Assembly (NCBI GenBank): GCA_015654475.1
Contig: JAATGV010000005.1
Location: 1-64,000 of the forward strand
Source: Actinomycetales bacterium
Lineage (GTDB): Bacteria > Actinomycetota > Actinomycetes > Actinomycetales > Microbacteriaceae
Direction: 5' to 3'
DNA: 64,000 nt
The notes under the pieces were generated by a model. It made no database searches, had not been told where the DNA came from, and saw only the letters and a list, made by a program, of their open reading frames with translations. A program made the translations under genes and the position numbers. Positions 1 through 7,239 of this stretch are shown piece by piece. Position 1 is the stretch's first letter. Each line of letters opens with the position of its first letter.

Positions 1-1
1 G

Positions 2-72
2 AGCGGATGACGGGAATCGAACCCGCGCTATCAGCTTGGGAAGCTGAAGTTCTGCCATTGAACTACATCCGC
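2..72 (-). tRNA. tRNA-Gly (anticodon CCC)
   Basis: Read on the minus strand, a 71-nt cloverleaf folds with a 7-bp acceptor stem (GCGGATG with CATCCGC), a T arm containing GGTTCGATTCC, and an anticodon stem TCAGC/GCTGA closing the loop TTCCCAA. The anticodon is therefore CCC, which reads GGG glycine codons. The discriminator base is U, as usual for glycine tRNAs, and CCA is not encoded. The gene lies at the very edge of the window. Confidence 0.95.
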
Positions 73-85
73 ACAACGCGGAACC

Positions 86-92
86 TATACTA
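86..92. promoter_or_regulatory. Overlapping divergent -10 boxes for tRNA-Gly and the DinB-like gene
   Basis: The plus strand carries TATACT (86-91) and the minus strand carries TAGTAT (92-87), each suitably placed for the tRNA on one side and the gene starting at 131 on the other. Polymerase could probably serve only one direction at a time. This is inferred from sequence only. Confidence 0.45.
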
Positions 93-130
93 GCAAGCAC
101 TTACCTACCTCGTCTCTCGAAGGATCCACT

Positions 131-670
131 GTGGCCCCAATCGTTCCCGACTCAAAGAACTGGACATGGGTTCTTGATCGTGCCTGCCCCGAATGCGGCT
201 ACTTTGTCGGCGAACTTGACCCCATTTTTGTGCCAGACGTGGTGCGCCAGAACGCCGCGGTGTGGCAACAGGTGCTCGCTGGCGAAAACGTCGCAGTGCG
301 CACCCGTGACGACCGCTGGTCCACCCTTGAATACGGTGCACATGTGCGCGATGTGTTCCGCGTTTTTCACGCGCGCATCAGCCTCATGCTGAACGAGGAC
401 AACCCCACTTTCGAGAATTGGGATCAAGACGCAACCGCAATCGCCGAATCATATGGCACCCAAGATCCTGCAAAGGTAGCGGCCGAACTCGCCGCAGCTG
501 CCGAAGAAATCGCCACGCTCATCGAAAGCATCACTCCAGACGATTGGCAGCGTGGGGGTCGTCGCAGTGACGGATCGGCCTTCACTCTGTACCGCTGGGT
601 GCAATATTTTGCCCACGATCCTTTGCACCATCTATGGGATGTGACCGGACAAGGCGGGGGCAGGAGCTAG
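131..670 (+). CDS. DinB-like / mycothiol-dependent-isomerase-fold protein
   Basis: This 179-residue protein resembles the DinB/maleylpyruvate-isomerase superfamily of four-helix-bundle proteins. It has a helical N-terminal half with a conserved-looking His (GAHVRDVFRVFHAR, about residue 70) and a C-terminal helix with YFAHDPLHHLWDV, where the histidines could be the metal ligands typical of the fold. Two Cys residues near the start (ACPECGY) form a CxxC. The GTG start is supported by a GAAGGA ribosome-binding site 7 nt upstream. Members of this superfamily often use mycothiol or bacillithiol in actinobacteria. No substrate can be named here. Confidence 0.7.
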   Translation: MAPIVPDSKNWTWVLDRACPECGYFVGELDPIFVPDVVRQNAAVWQQVLAGENVAVRTRDDRWSTLEYGAHVRDVFRVFHARISLMLNEDNPTFENWDQDATAIAESYGTQDPAKVAAELAAAAEEIATLIESITPDDWQRGGRRSDGSAFTLYRWVQYFAHDPLHHLWDVTGQGGGRS

Positions 671-744
671 CGTCGGCATCCGTCCAAAGCACTACGAAGA
701 GCGATAGATGTCGGCGTGAGTCGTTCGTGCAAAGGTGAAGTCGC

Positions 745-756
745 TAGGCTCGTGTC
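745..756 (+). promoter_or_regulatory. Leaderless promoter -10 of dcd
   Basis: TAGGCT at 745-750 is followed by six bases and then the ATG at 757, so the transcription start should coincide with the start codon. There is no Shine-Dalgarno sequence in the correct position. The arrangement recurs at many genes in this window. Confidence 0.55.
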
Positions 757-1362
757 ATGCTTCTGTCTGATCGAGATATTCGTCTGGCCTTGGATCGAGG
801 CCGTGTCGCCCTTGAGCCGCTCAATGTTGAGCTCATCCAACCATCAAGCATCGACGTGCGGCTCGACCGCTACTTTCGACTATTCGACAACCACAAGTAC
901 GCCGTCATCGACCCAGCCGAAGACCAGCCTGACCTCACTCGCCTCGTCGAAGTCAAGTCGGGCGAACCTTTTGTGCTGCATCCTGGCGAATTCGTGTTGG
1001 GTTCCACCTATGAGCGTGTCACGCTCGGCAACGATGTCGCGGCGCGCCTCGAAGGCAAAAGCTCACTCGGCCGCCTCGGCTTGCTCACCCATTCGACAGC
1101 AGGGTTCGTAGATCCAGGATTCTCAGGCCACGTGACGTTGGAACTCTCGAACATGGCAACCCTGCCGATCAAACTATGGCCGGGCATGAAAATCGGCCAG
1201 CTGTGTTTCTTCCAGCTTTCTAGCGCGGTCGAAAACCCGTACGGATCGGCCAAGTATGGGTCGCACTATCAGGGGCAACGAGGCCCGACCGCTTCGCGTT
1301 CGTGGAAGAACTTCACCACGACCGATGTTTCGCAGACCGACGCAGGCGCCGCGGGAAGCTAG
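757..1362 (+). CDS. dcd: dCTP deaminase, probably the bifunctional dUMP-forming type
   Basis: This 201-residue protein converts dCTP toward dUMP to feed dTMP synthesis. Dcd-family features are clear: the N-terminal [12 protein letters not shown], the substrate segment [12 protein letters not shown] with its Ser and Arg, and [19 protein letters not shown] containing the catalytic Glu. The HSTAGF-DPGFSG form matches actinobacterial and archaeal enzymes that both deaminate dCTP and hydrolyse dUTP, releasing dUMP directly, so bifunctionality is inferred from family knowledge. The C-terminal tail ([14 protein letters not shown]) is the nucleotide-closing lid. The start follows a TAGGCT -10 box by 6 nt, implying a leaderless mRNA. 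Confidence 0.95.
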   Translation: MLLSDRDIRLALDRGRVALEPLNVELIQPSSIDVRLDRYFRLFDNHKYAVIDPAEDQPDLTRLVEVKSGEPFVLHPGEFVLGSTYERVTLGNDVAARLEGKSSLGRLGLLTHSTAGFVDPGFSGHVTLELSNMATLPIKLWPGMKIGQLCFFQLSSAVENPYGSAKYGSHYQGQRGPTASRSWKNFTTTDVSQTDAGAAGS

Positions 1363-1396
1363 CGTTCACCCACGCCCCACGCCCCACGCCTCAACC

Positions 1397-1528
1397 TAGC
1401 AAAACCCGACACCCAGCACGACGTTGCCACGTTGAACCGAGCAAAACCCGACAATATCAGGGCGGATTTGTCGGGTTTTGCTCGGTTCAGAACGAGGGCT
1501 GGATGCTGGATGTCGGGTTTTGCTCGGT
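1397..1528. repeat. Cluster of four copies of a 15-17 bp palindromic element
   Basis: The core CGAGCAAAACCCGACA, or its reverse complement TGTCGGGTTTTGCTCG, occurs four times: about 1397-1412 (one mismatch, CTAG for CGAG), 1437-1453, 1469-1485 and 1511-1527. Copies two and three form a perfect inverted repeat with 21-bp arms (1433-1453 and 1469-1489) around a 15-nt loop. The cluster lies between the convergent dcd and MFS genes. It could act as a bidirectional transcription terminator, or be a REP-like repetitive extragenic palindrome. No coding region lies here. Confidence 0.85.
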
Positions 1529-1532
1529 CGAT

Positions 1533-3032
1533 TTATGAGGTGGATGCGGCGGGGTGCGGGCGCACGGGCAACAGCAGCAGAAGTCCGGCGAGCAGCACGA
1601 GAGCGATGCCGATTATGCCGAAGATTTGGGAACCGCCAATAATGATGAACACCGAGAACGCCAACGGCGCAAGAAAACTCACTGCGCGGCCGGTTGTCGC
1701 ATAGAGCCCAAAAAACTCGCCCTCACGCCCGTGCGGCGTCAAGCGCGCCAGGAACGTTCGACTTGCCGACTGGGCTGGGCCGACGAAAATGCACAACAAC
1801 AGTCCGAAAACCCAGAATAGCCACGGCCCAGCACCGGTGACGCCCCCGATAAACACGATCGCCGCAAACACGACCATGCCGACCAACGACCACACGATGA
1901 TCGGCTTTGCGCCCTTGCGGTCCTCGAGGAACCCAAAACCCAGAGTCGCAATGCCTGCAACGACGTTGGCGACGATCGCAAAGACGATCACCGTCGTACT
2001 GCTGAACCCGAACGTCACAGCGGCTATGACGCCACCAAACGTGAAGACGCCGGCCAACCCATCCCGAAAAATGGCGCTCGCGATGAGAAACTGAAGAATG
2101 TTGCGATCGGTTCGCCACAGTTCAACGATGTCGTGCCATAGGCGAACGTACGACTGCACAAATCCGACAGGCTCCACCTGGGAGTTGGCGGGAGGCTCGG
2201 GAACGAACATAAGCGTCGGAATCGCGAACACCAGCATCCACAGGGCACACAGCACAGCAACCGCGCGGTATCGCATGCCGTCGGCATCGCCTACGCCGAA
2301 CCAACCGACGTCAGGAAAGATGAAGCCGACAAGCACAATCACGAGCAGCACTATGCCGCCAAGGTAGCCGCTGGCCCAGCCGATCCCAGAGACACGGCCA
2401 ACCGTGCTACTCGTCGACACTGAACTCAGCAGGGAATTGTAGTTCACAGAACCCAGTTCGAAAAACACGTTTCCGAGTGCCACGAGCGAAATGCCGAGCC
2501 ACAACGACGGCTCATTGGGCTGCACAAACCACATCAATGCCATCGAGGCGATCACGAGCGTAGTCCACACTGCAAGCATGCGACGGTGCCTTCCACCGGC
2601 GTCGGACTGCCGTCCCATCACCGGGGCGAGCAAGGCGACGAGGATCCCGGCGATCGACAATCCCCACCCAAGCCATGCGCTGTGGTCGGCAAGAATCGAC
2701 GTCACTTGGTCGATGGCGGGACTTGACGTCAAACCTGCGTCGAGGTCGGCATCCCGCTGCGCGACCAAGGAGGAGTTGCCGATAAACGCGGCACTTGTCA
2801 GCCAAACGGTGAAGACGAAGGTGGTTATCACGGCATTGAACGCAGACCCACTCCAATCCCACGACGCCCAGGCGGCGACAGTGCGAAATCGGACCGGCGG
2901 CTTGTCGTCGGGCAGTTTCGCCGCAGAGGCAAGCGCTTCGGTGTGCGCAAAAATGGGCGGCTCGAAGCCAGACCCCCCCGGGGGTGCCGTCGGAATGCGG
3001 ACCTGGCGCTGCGGCAGGCCCGCCCGTTGCAT
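1533..3032 (-). CDS. MFS transporter, Atg22/UMF1-like
   Basis: This integral membrane protein of 499 residues has about twelve hydrophobic segments. The N-terminal Trp-rich start of the first helix (WASWDWSGSAFNAVITTF), the GRQSDAGGRHRRML loop after helix 3 and the ARLTPHGREGEFFGLYATTGR motif late in the protein are typical of the UMF1 family related to yeast vacuolar Atg22. Actinobacterial members are uncharacterised exporters. The contiguous frame starts at an ATG at 3032 with no ribosome-binding site. A better start is the leaderless ATG at 3066, which is in another frame and would need loss of one base in the C7 tract at 2973-2979. The N-terminus is therefore uncertain. Confidence 0.85.
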   Translation of the reverse strand: MQRAGLPQRQVRIPTAPPGGSGFEPPIFAHTEALASAAKLPDDKPPVRFRTVAAWASWDWSGSAFNAVITTFVFTVWLTSAAFIGNSSLVAQRDADLDAGLTSSPAIDQVTSILADHSAWLGWGLSIAGILVALLAPVMGRQSDAGGRHRRMLAVWTTLVIASMALMWFVQPNEPSLWLGISLVALGNVFFELGSVNYNSLLSSVSTSSTVGRVSGIGWASGYLGGIVLLVIVLVGFIFPDVGWFGVGDADGMRYRAVAVLCALWMLVFAIPTLMFVPEPPANSQVEPVGFVQSYVRLWHDIVELWRTDRNILQFLIASAIFRDGLAGVFTFGGVIAAVTFGFSSTTVIVFAIVANVVAGIATLGFGFLEDRKGAKPIIVWSLVGMVVFAAIVFIGGVTGAGPWLFWVFGLLLCIFVGPAQSASRTFLARLTPHGREGEFFGLYATTGRAVSFLAPLAFSVFIIIGGSQIFGIIGIALVLLAGLLLLLPVRPHPAASTS

Positions 3033-3066
3033 CAGATTGTGGACTCGAATTATCGTTCGCTGCCAT

Positions 3067-3078
3067 GAGCACAGACTA
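3067..3078 (-). promoter_or_regulatory. Leaderless -10 pointing to an alternative MFS start at 3066
   Basis: On the minus strand TAGTCT (3078-3073) is followed by six bases and an ATG at 3066. This ATG opens a frame beginning MAANDNSSPQSD that is out of phase with the MFS reading frame. The spacing matches the leaderless grammar of other genes in the window. Confidence 0.5.
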
Positions 3079-3284
3079 TCTATGCGCAGATGTCCAGTGG
3101 GTTAACGCGTCGTCATTTTGGTTGACGAGGATGCTTTGACGACTGAGCTGACCTCGACCGTTTGGGCGCATCGCCTCGGTACGTGCGGTGATGCTGCTCC
3201 GGTCAGCGCGGATGCGTGAGCCAGGCATTTAGTGGCCCCACCCTGCGGCAGGTCGTGGGATACACGGAAACTAGGATGGGATCT

Positions 3285-3977
3285 GTGACCACAGCCAAAT
3301 CCTCCGCCCTTGCCACCCTCACTGATCGGCCTTTCGACGCCGTGCTCTTTGACAACGATGGAACGCTTGTGAGTTCGCTCGACAGCGTTGCCGAGGCGTG
3401 GCTGCTTTGGGCGAAAGAGTATGGAATCGACGAAAGCCAGCTCGTCAACATCCATGGCATTCCCGCAGAAGCCTCGGTGCTGCGCCTCGTCGGCGAGGAG
3501 CGAGCCCCCGAGGCGCTTGCCCGCATTCGCGAGATCGAGCTCAACTCGCCGATTCCCACCAAGGCCTTACCAGGATCCATTGACGCGTTGCTTGGCACCA
3601 TGGGCCACAACGCCATTGTCACTTCGGCAGACGCCGACCTCTTTCAACGTCGTGCGCGAGAGGCCGGCTTGCCGACTCCGGCTGTGACTGTGACCTATGG
3701 GGACGTCACCAACGGCAAGCCCGATCCCGAACCCTATCTCGTTGCCGCCAGGCGTCTCGGCGTCGATCCTGCCCGATGTCTCGTTGTCGAAGATGCCCCT
3801 GCGGGCGTTGCAGCCGGCCGAGCGGCGGGTGCGGCGGTGCTCGGCATCGGCGGGGTAACGGAGAACGCGTTGGACGGGGATGATCCGTTGGATGCAGACG
3901 CAGTCGTGCCGAATCTTGCGGCAGTGACGTTCAGCGTTGTGGATGGCGCGGTTTTTGTGCAGGAGGTCGTGCGGTGA
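3285..3977 (+). CDS. HAD-superfamily phosphatase (beta-phosphoglucomutase/sugar-phosphatase-like)
   Basis: This 230-residue HAD hydrolase has motif I as LFDNDGTLV (nucleophile and acid Asp), a helical cap, motif II with Thr-Ser (IVTSAD), the Lys of motif III in GKPDPEPY, and motif IV with VVEDAPAG. This layout matches subfamily IA phosphatases acting on small sugar phosphates such as phosphoglycolate, glycerol phosphate or 2-deoxyglucose-6-phosphate; the substrate is unknown. The GTG at 3285 is preferred because TAGGAT lies 7 nt upstream (leaderless) and AGGA also lies 8 nt upstream. Upstream in-frame starts at 3216 and 3276 are less convincing. It overlaps the next gene by 4 bp. Confidence 0.85.
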   Translation: MTTAKSSALATLTDRPFDAVLFDNDGTLVSSLDSVAEAWLLWAKEYGIDESQLVNIHGIPAEASVLRLVGEERAPEALARIREIELNSPIPTKALPGSIDALLGTMGHNAIVTSADADLFQRRAREAGLPTPAVTVTYGDVTNGKPDPEPYLVAARRLGVDPARCLVVEDAPAGVAAGRAAGAAVLGIGGVTENALDGDDPLDADAVVPNLAAVTFSVVDGAVFVQEVVR

Positions 3978-4921
3978 TAGTTGTCAGCGTCCCCGACGAG
4001 CAGACCCGGCAGCAGCTGTTGCCCGCGCCTGAAGGAATTCGGATCGTGGTATGGGATCTCTATTCGGCTCCATCCGAAGGCACCATCGACGACATCGCCG
4101 TGGTGCTCATTCCCCATTACCAACTGGATCGTGCCCCGTTTGCGCAGTTCGCCACTATGCAGAACCTGCAAATGATCCAGTTGCCTAGTTCAGGTTATGA
4201 GCACATCGTGTCATGGCTTCCTGATGGTGTGACGTTATGCAACGGCCGCGGAATACACAGCGAGGAGACCGCTGAGCTTGCCGTGGGACTCATGCTTGCA
4301 TCCTTGCGCGGAATCGCCGAACATGCGGTCAACGCCGTCACCGATCGTGGCTGGAACATGCGTATGCGCCGTTCTTTGTTTCGTAGCCGTGTGCTCATTG
4401 TGGGCTATGGATCAGTGGGGCAGGAGATCGCGCACAGGTTACAGGCGTTTGGTGCAGAGGTCGAGGCTGTTGCCCGCTCGCCCCGAGTTGTTGTCGGCGT
4501 ACGCGTACACGCCATGGACGACTTGCCGGACCTGCTGCCCACAGCAGACATCGTGACGCTCATTCTGCCGCTCAGTGCATCCACCCGTTCGCTGGTCGAC
4601 TCCGAATTCCTGGCACGAATGGCCGACGGTGCGCTTCTGGTCAATGTGGCTCGAGGTCCGATCGTCGATACCTCCGCCCTGCTCGCGGAGCTCATGTCTG
4701 GCCGACTACGTGCCGCATTGGATGTGACCGACCCAGAACCGCTGCCGAGCGATCATCCTTTGTGGCGCGCTCCAAATGTCATCATCACGCCGCATGAGGG
4801 TGGCAATACGACGGCAAGTGCGTTCAAGACGATCGAACTGATGGCTGCCCAGATCCAGCGACTCGCCGCAGGAACCGAACTCGAGAACGTCGTCGTCCCG
4901 GGGCGACTGGCTGCGTCCTAA
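3974..4921 (+). CDS. D-isomer-specific 2-hydroxyacid dehydrogenase
   Basis: This 315-residue cytoplasmic NAD(P)-dependent oxidoreductase reduces a 2-keto acid or oxidises a D-2-hydroxy acid. The Rossmann dinucleotide site is VLIVGYGSVGQEI (about residue 137). The catalytic triad of the family is visible: Arg in VNVARGPIVDT, Glu in DPEPLP and His in ITPHEGG. The GTG start overlaps the stop of the HAD phosphatase (GTGA), so the two are translationally coupled. The pair may act on one small phosphorylated or hydroxy-acid metabolite, but the substrate cannot be read from sequence. SerA-type regulatory domains are absent. Confidence 0.88.
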   Translation: MIVVSVPDEQTRQQLLPAPEGIRIVVWDLYSAPSEGTIDDIAVVLIPHYQLDRAPFAQFATMQNLQMIQLPSSGYEHIVSWLPDGVTLCNGRGIHSEETAELAVGLMLASLRGIAEHAVNAVTDRGWNMRMRRSLFRSRVLIVGYGSVGQEIAHRLQAFGAEVEAVARSPRVVVGVRVHAMDDLPDLLPTADIVTLILPLSASTRSLVDSEFLARMADGALLVNVARGPIVDTSALLAELMSGRLRAALDVTDPEPLPSDHPLWRAPNVIITPHEGGNTTASAFKTIELMAAQIQRLAAGTELENVVVPGRLAAS

Positions 4922-5046
4922 TACGCCACTCGGCGAATGGCAGGTTGCCTCGTCGCAGGGGCGCGTCGCAACCTTGTGAGGGGCTGTCCTTCCCCCTTGC
5001 TTCCGCCCTCTGCTGCCTGCCCGAGAATTCGAGGGTCGCATTAGCG

Positions 5047-5058
5047 TAGGATTACACG
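5047..5058 (+). promoter_or_regulatory. Leaderless promoter -10 of the nonulosonate operon
   Basis: TAGGAT at 5047-5052 lies exactly six bases before the GTG at 5059, with an ATG one codon later at 5062. No Shine-Dalgarno is present. This is the expected promoter of the cytidylyltransferase/NeuB genes. Confidence 0.5.
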
Positions 5059-6252
5059 GTGATGGGTGAGTTCCAGCATGTGCGTCGCCGCGTCGTAGCG
5101 GTGATTCCCGCTCGTGGCGGCTCTAAAGGTGTCCCCCACAAGAATCTTCGTCCGGTTGCTGGCGTGCCCCTAGTGGTCCGATCCATCATCGCTGCGCGCG
5201 ATGCCAACCTCGTTGATGCCGTCTACGTTTCTACAGACGATCCGGCAATCACGGCACTCGCCGAGAGTTCGGGTGCCGAGGTGATCGCCCGCCCCGCAGA
5301 CATCGCAGGCGATCTTGCCACATCCGAGTCGGCTCTGTTGCATGCTCTCGACGCGATGGATTCGGCGGGAAATCCTGCCGATATCCTTGTCTTCATTCAG
5401 GCGACGAGTCCGTTTATCCGGTCGGAGCAAATCGACGAGGCTATTTCCCGCGTTGCGGCCGGAACTGAAGACGTTGTGTTCAGCGCGGTGCATAACGACG
5501 CATTCCTATGGCGTATTGACGAAAACGGAGCGTATGGAGTCAATCACGACTCGTCGGTGCGCCTACGCAGGCAGGACCGCGACCCCGAGTACCGCGAGAC
5601 CGGCGCGTTCTATGTGATGACGGTCAGCGGGTTCCGCGCCGCGAAACACCGATTTTTTGGCCGCGTCGGAGTTGAGCTCGTCGACGAACGGGATTCGCTC
5701 GAGATCGATACCCTCGAACAGATGCAGCTGGCTAGCCTGATCGCTGCAGGGCGCGAACGCCAGTCCGCAGTCTCGGGTGGCATCGACGTGGATGCGCTCA
5801 TCACCGACTTTGACGGCGTTCATACCGACGACTTGGTGCATGTTGACCAGCATGGCGTAGAAACCGTTGTAGTGAGCCGCTCGGATGGGATGGGTGTGCG
5901 TCTGTTGCGCGAGGCAGGCATTCCTGTCGCCATTGTTTCGACCGAGACGAACCCAGTTGTCACAGTTCGTGCCCGCAAATTGGGTGTGGATGTGGTGCAG
6001 GCGGTTAACGACAAAGCTGCTGCTGTGCGAGAATGGGCTGCGCGGATCGGCGTCGATGTGTCCCGCGTTGCCTTTATTGGCAACGACGTTAATGATCTTT
6101 CGGCACTCTCCATTGTGGGATGGCCGATTGCCGTGGCCGACGCGCATCCGCGCGTCGTTACCGCGGCTCGCATTCACCTTTCCCGGCGCGGCGGCGACGG
6201 CGCTGTTCGTGAAGCGAGTGAACTCATACTGAATAACCGGAAGGCTTTGTAA
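5059..6252 (+). CDS. neuA: Acylneuraminate cytidylyltransferase fused to a KdsC-like HAD phosphatase
   Basis: This 397-residue two-domain protein has an N-terminal domain (about residues 10-225) of the CMP-sialic acid synthetase family, with VIPARGGSKGVPHKNL for CTP binding, VYVSTDD and FIQATSPF. It would activate a nonulosonic acid (sialic, legionaminic or pseudaminic type) as a CMP-sugar. The C-terminal domain (about 235-390) is a KdsC/YrbI-type HAD phosphatase with DFDGVHTDD and IGNDVNDLSAL, which in related pathways removes the 9-phosphate made by NeuB-type enzymes. The same domain order occurs in animal CMAS. It overlaps neuB by 1 nt (TAATG), so the pathway steps are co-translated. Confidence 0.9.
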   Translation: MMGEFQHVRRRVVAVIPARGGSKGVPHKNLRPVAGVPLVVRSIIAARDANLVDAVYVSTDDPAITALAESSGAEVIARPADIAGDLATSESALLHALDAMDSAGNPADILVFIQATSPFIRSEQIDEAISRVAAGTEDVVFSAVHNDAFLWRIDENGAYGVNHDSSVRLRRQDRDPEYRETGAFYVMTVSGFRAAKHRFFGRVGVELVDERDSLEIDTLEQMQLASLIAAGRERQSAVSGGIDVDALITDFDGVHTDDLVHVDQHGVETVVVSRSDGMGVRLLREAGIPVAIVSTETNPVVTVRARKLGVDVVQAVNDKAAAVREWAARIGVDVSRVAFIGNDVNDLSALSIVGWPIAVADAHPRVVTAARIHLSRRGGDGAVREASELILNNRKAL

Positions 6253-7133
6253 TGACTAACCCAGTGCTCGTTGGCGACGTCCCCATTGGAGACAATCAGC
6301 CCACTTACATGATCGGTGAAATCGGCATCAACCATAATGGCGATGTCGAGATTGCAAAGAAGCTGATTGACGTTGCCGCCCTTGCAGGAGCGCAGTCGAT
6401 CAAGTTTCAGAAGCGCACTCCCGACATCTCCACGCCTGAGGCGCAGAAGAGCCAGATCCGTCAGACCCCATGGGGCGAGATGACATACCTCGAGTACAAG
6501 TACCGTGTCGAGTTCGGTCACGACGAGTACACCGAGATCGCTCGCTACGCAGCCGAAAAGGGTTTGCAGTGGTTTGCTTCACCATGGGATGTTCCCTCCG
6601 TTGCCTTCCTCGAAGAGTTCAATGTTCCTGTGCACAAGGTCGCGTCTGCGTCGATCACCGACTACGAACTGTTGCGTGCCTTGCGCGATACTGGCAAGCC
6701 GCTGATCCTCTCGACCGGCATGTCCACTTTCGAGCTCATCGACAAGGCCGTCGAGGTTGTCGGTACCGACAAGCTTGTGCTCATGCACGCCACGTCGACG
6801 TACCCGTTGCCGGAGGAAGAAGCTAACCTCCTCGCCATCCCCGCGCTCAAAGAGCGTTACGGTGTGCCGGTGGGCTACTCGGGTCACGAGCGTGGTCTGC
6901 AGATCTCCATTGCAGCTGTCGCCCTTGGCGCGGTTGCCGTGGAACGTCATATCACCCTCGATCGCACGATGTGGGGCTCGGACCACGCAGCGAGCCTTGA
7001 GCCGCACGGCCTCATGCAGCTCGTTCGCGACATCCGCATCATCGAGAAGGCCAAGGGCGACGGCGTCAAGCGTGTCATGCCGGGCGAAGTCGAGCCGATG
7101 AAGCGCCTGCGTCGCGTCGCGGACGAAGTGTAG
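6252..7133 (+). CDS. neuB: N-acetylneuraminate synthase family protein (NeuB-type, no SAF domain)
   Basis: This 293-residue TIM-barrel enzyme of the NeuB family condenses phosphoenolpyruvate with an N-acyl-hexosamine, or its 6-phosphate, to a nine-carbon ulosonic acid. Conserved elements are MIGEIGINHNGD near the start, IKFQKRTPD, KVASASITDYELL, LSTGMST, STYPLP, GYSGHERG and VERHITLDR, which includes metal and substrate ligands. Classical NeuB proteins are about 340-350 residues because of a C-terminal antifreeze-like SAF domain; this one ends right after the barrel. GGAAGG lies 7 nt upstream of the ATG. It follows neuA directly and precedes a putative transferase. Confidence 0.9.
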   Translation: MTNPVLVGDVPIGDNQPTYMIGEIGINHNGDVEIAKKLIDVAALAGAQSIKFQKRTPDISTPEAQKSQIRQTPWGEMTYLEYKYRVEFGHDEYTEIARYAAEKGLQWFASPWDVPSVAFLEEFNVPVHKVASASITDYELLRALRDTGKPLILSTGMSTFELIDKAVEVVGTDKLVLMHATSTYPLPEEEANLLAIPALKERYGVPVGYSGHERGLQISIAAVALGAVAVERHITLDRTMWGSDHAASLEPHGLMQLVRDIRIIEKAKGDGVKRVMPGEVEPMKRLRRVADEV

Positions 7134-7147
7134 CCTTCGTTTTCTTT

Positions 7148-7201
7148 CATGCCCCGGTCTGTGTGGCGTCGCCTGTGTGGCGGCGTGCAGGCCGGGGCAT
7201 G
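7148..7201 (+). terminator. GC-rich inverted repeat between neuB and the DUF6716 gene
   Basis: CATGCCCCGG (7148-7157) and CCGGGGCATG (7192-7201) are perfect 10-bp arms around a G/T-rich loop. No T-tract follows, so it could be an attenuating hairpin or an RNA-stability element within the operon rather than a full terminator. Confidence 0.45.
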
Positions 7202-7239
7202 TGTACGTTTCGCCATCCATCCATTTCAAAGGTTCTGTG

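Noticed and set aside
1397-1528. CRISPR array
   Set aside because: The four repeats alternate in orientation, spacing is irregular (about 15-40 bp) and no cas gene is near; it is a palindrome cluster.
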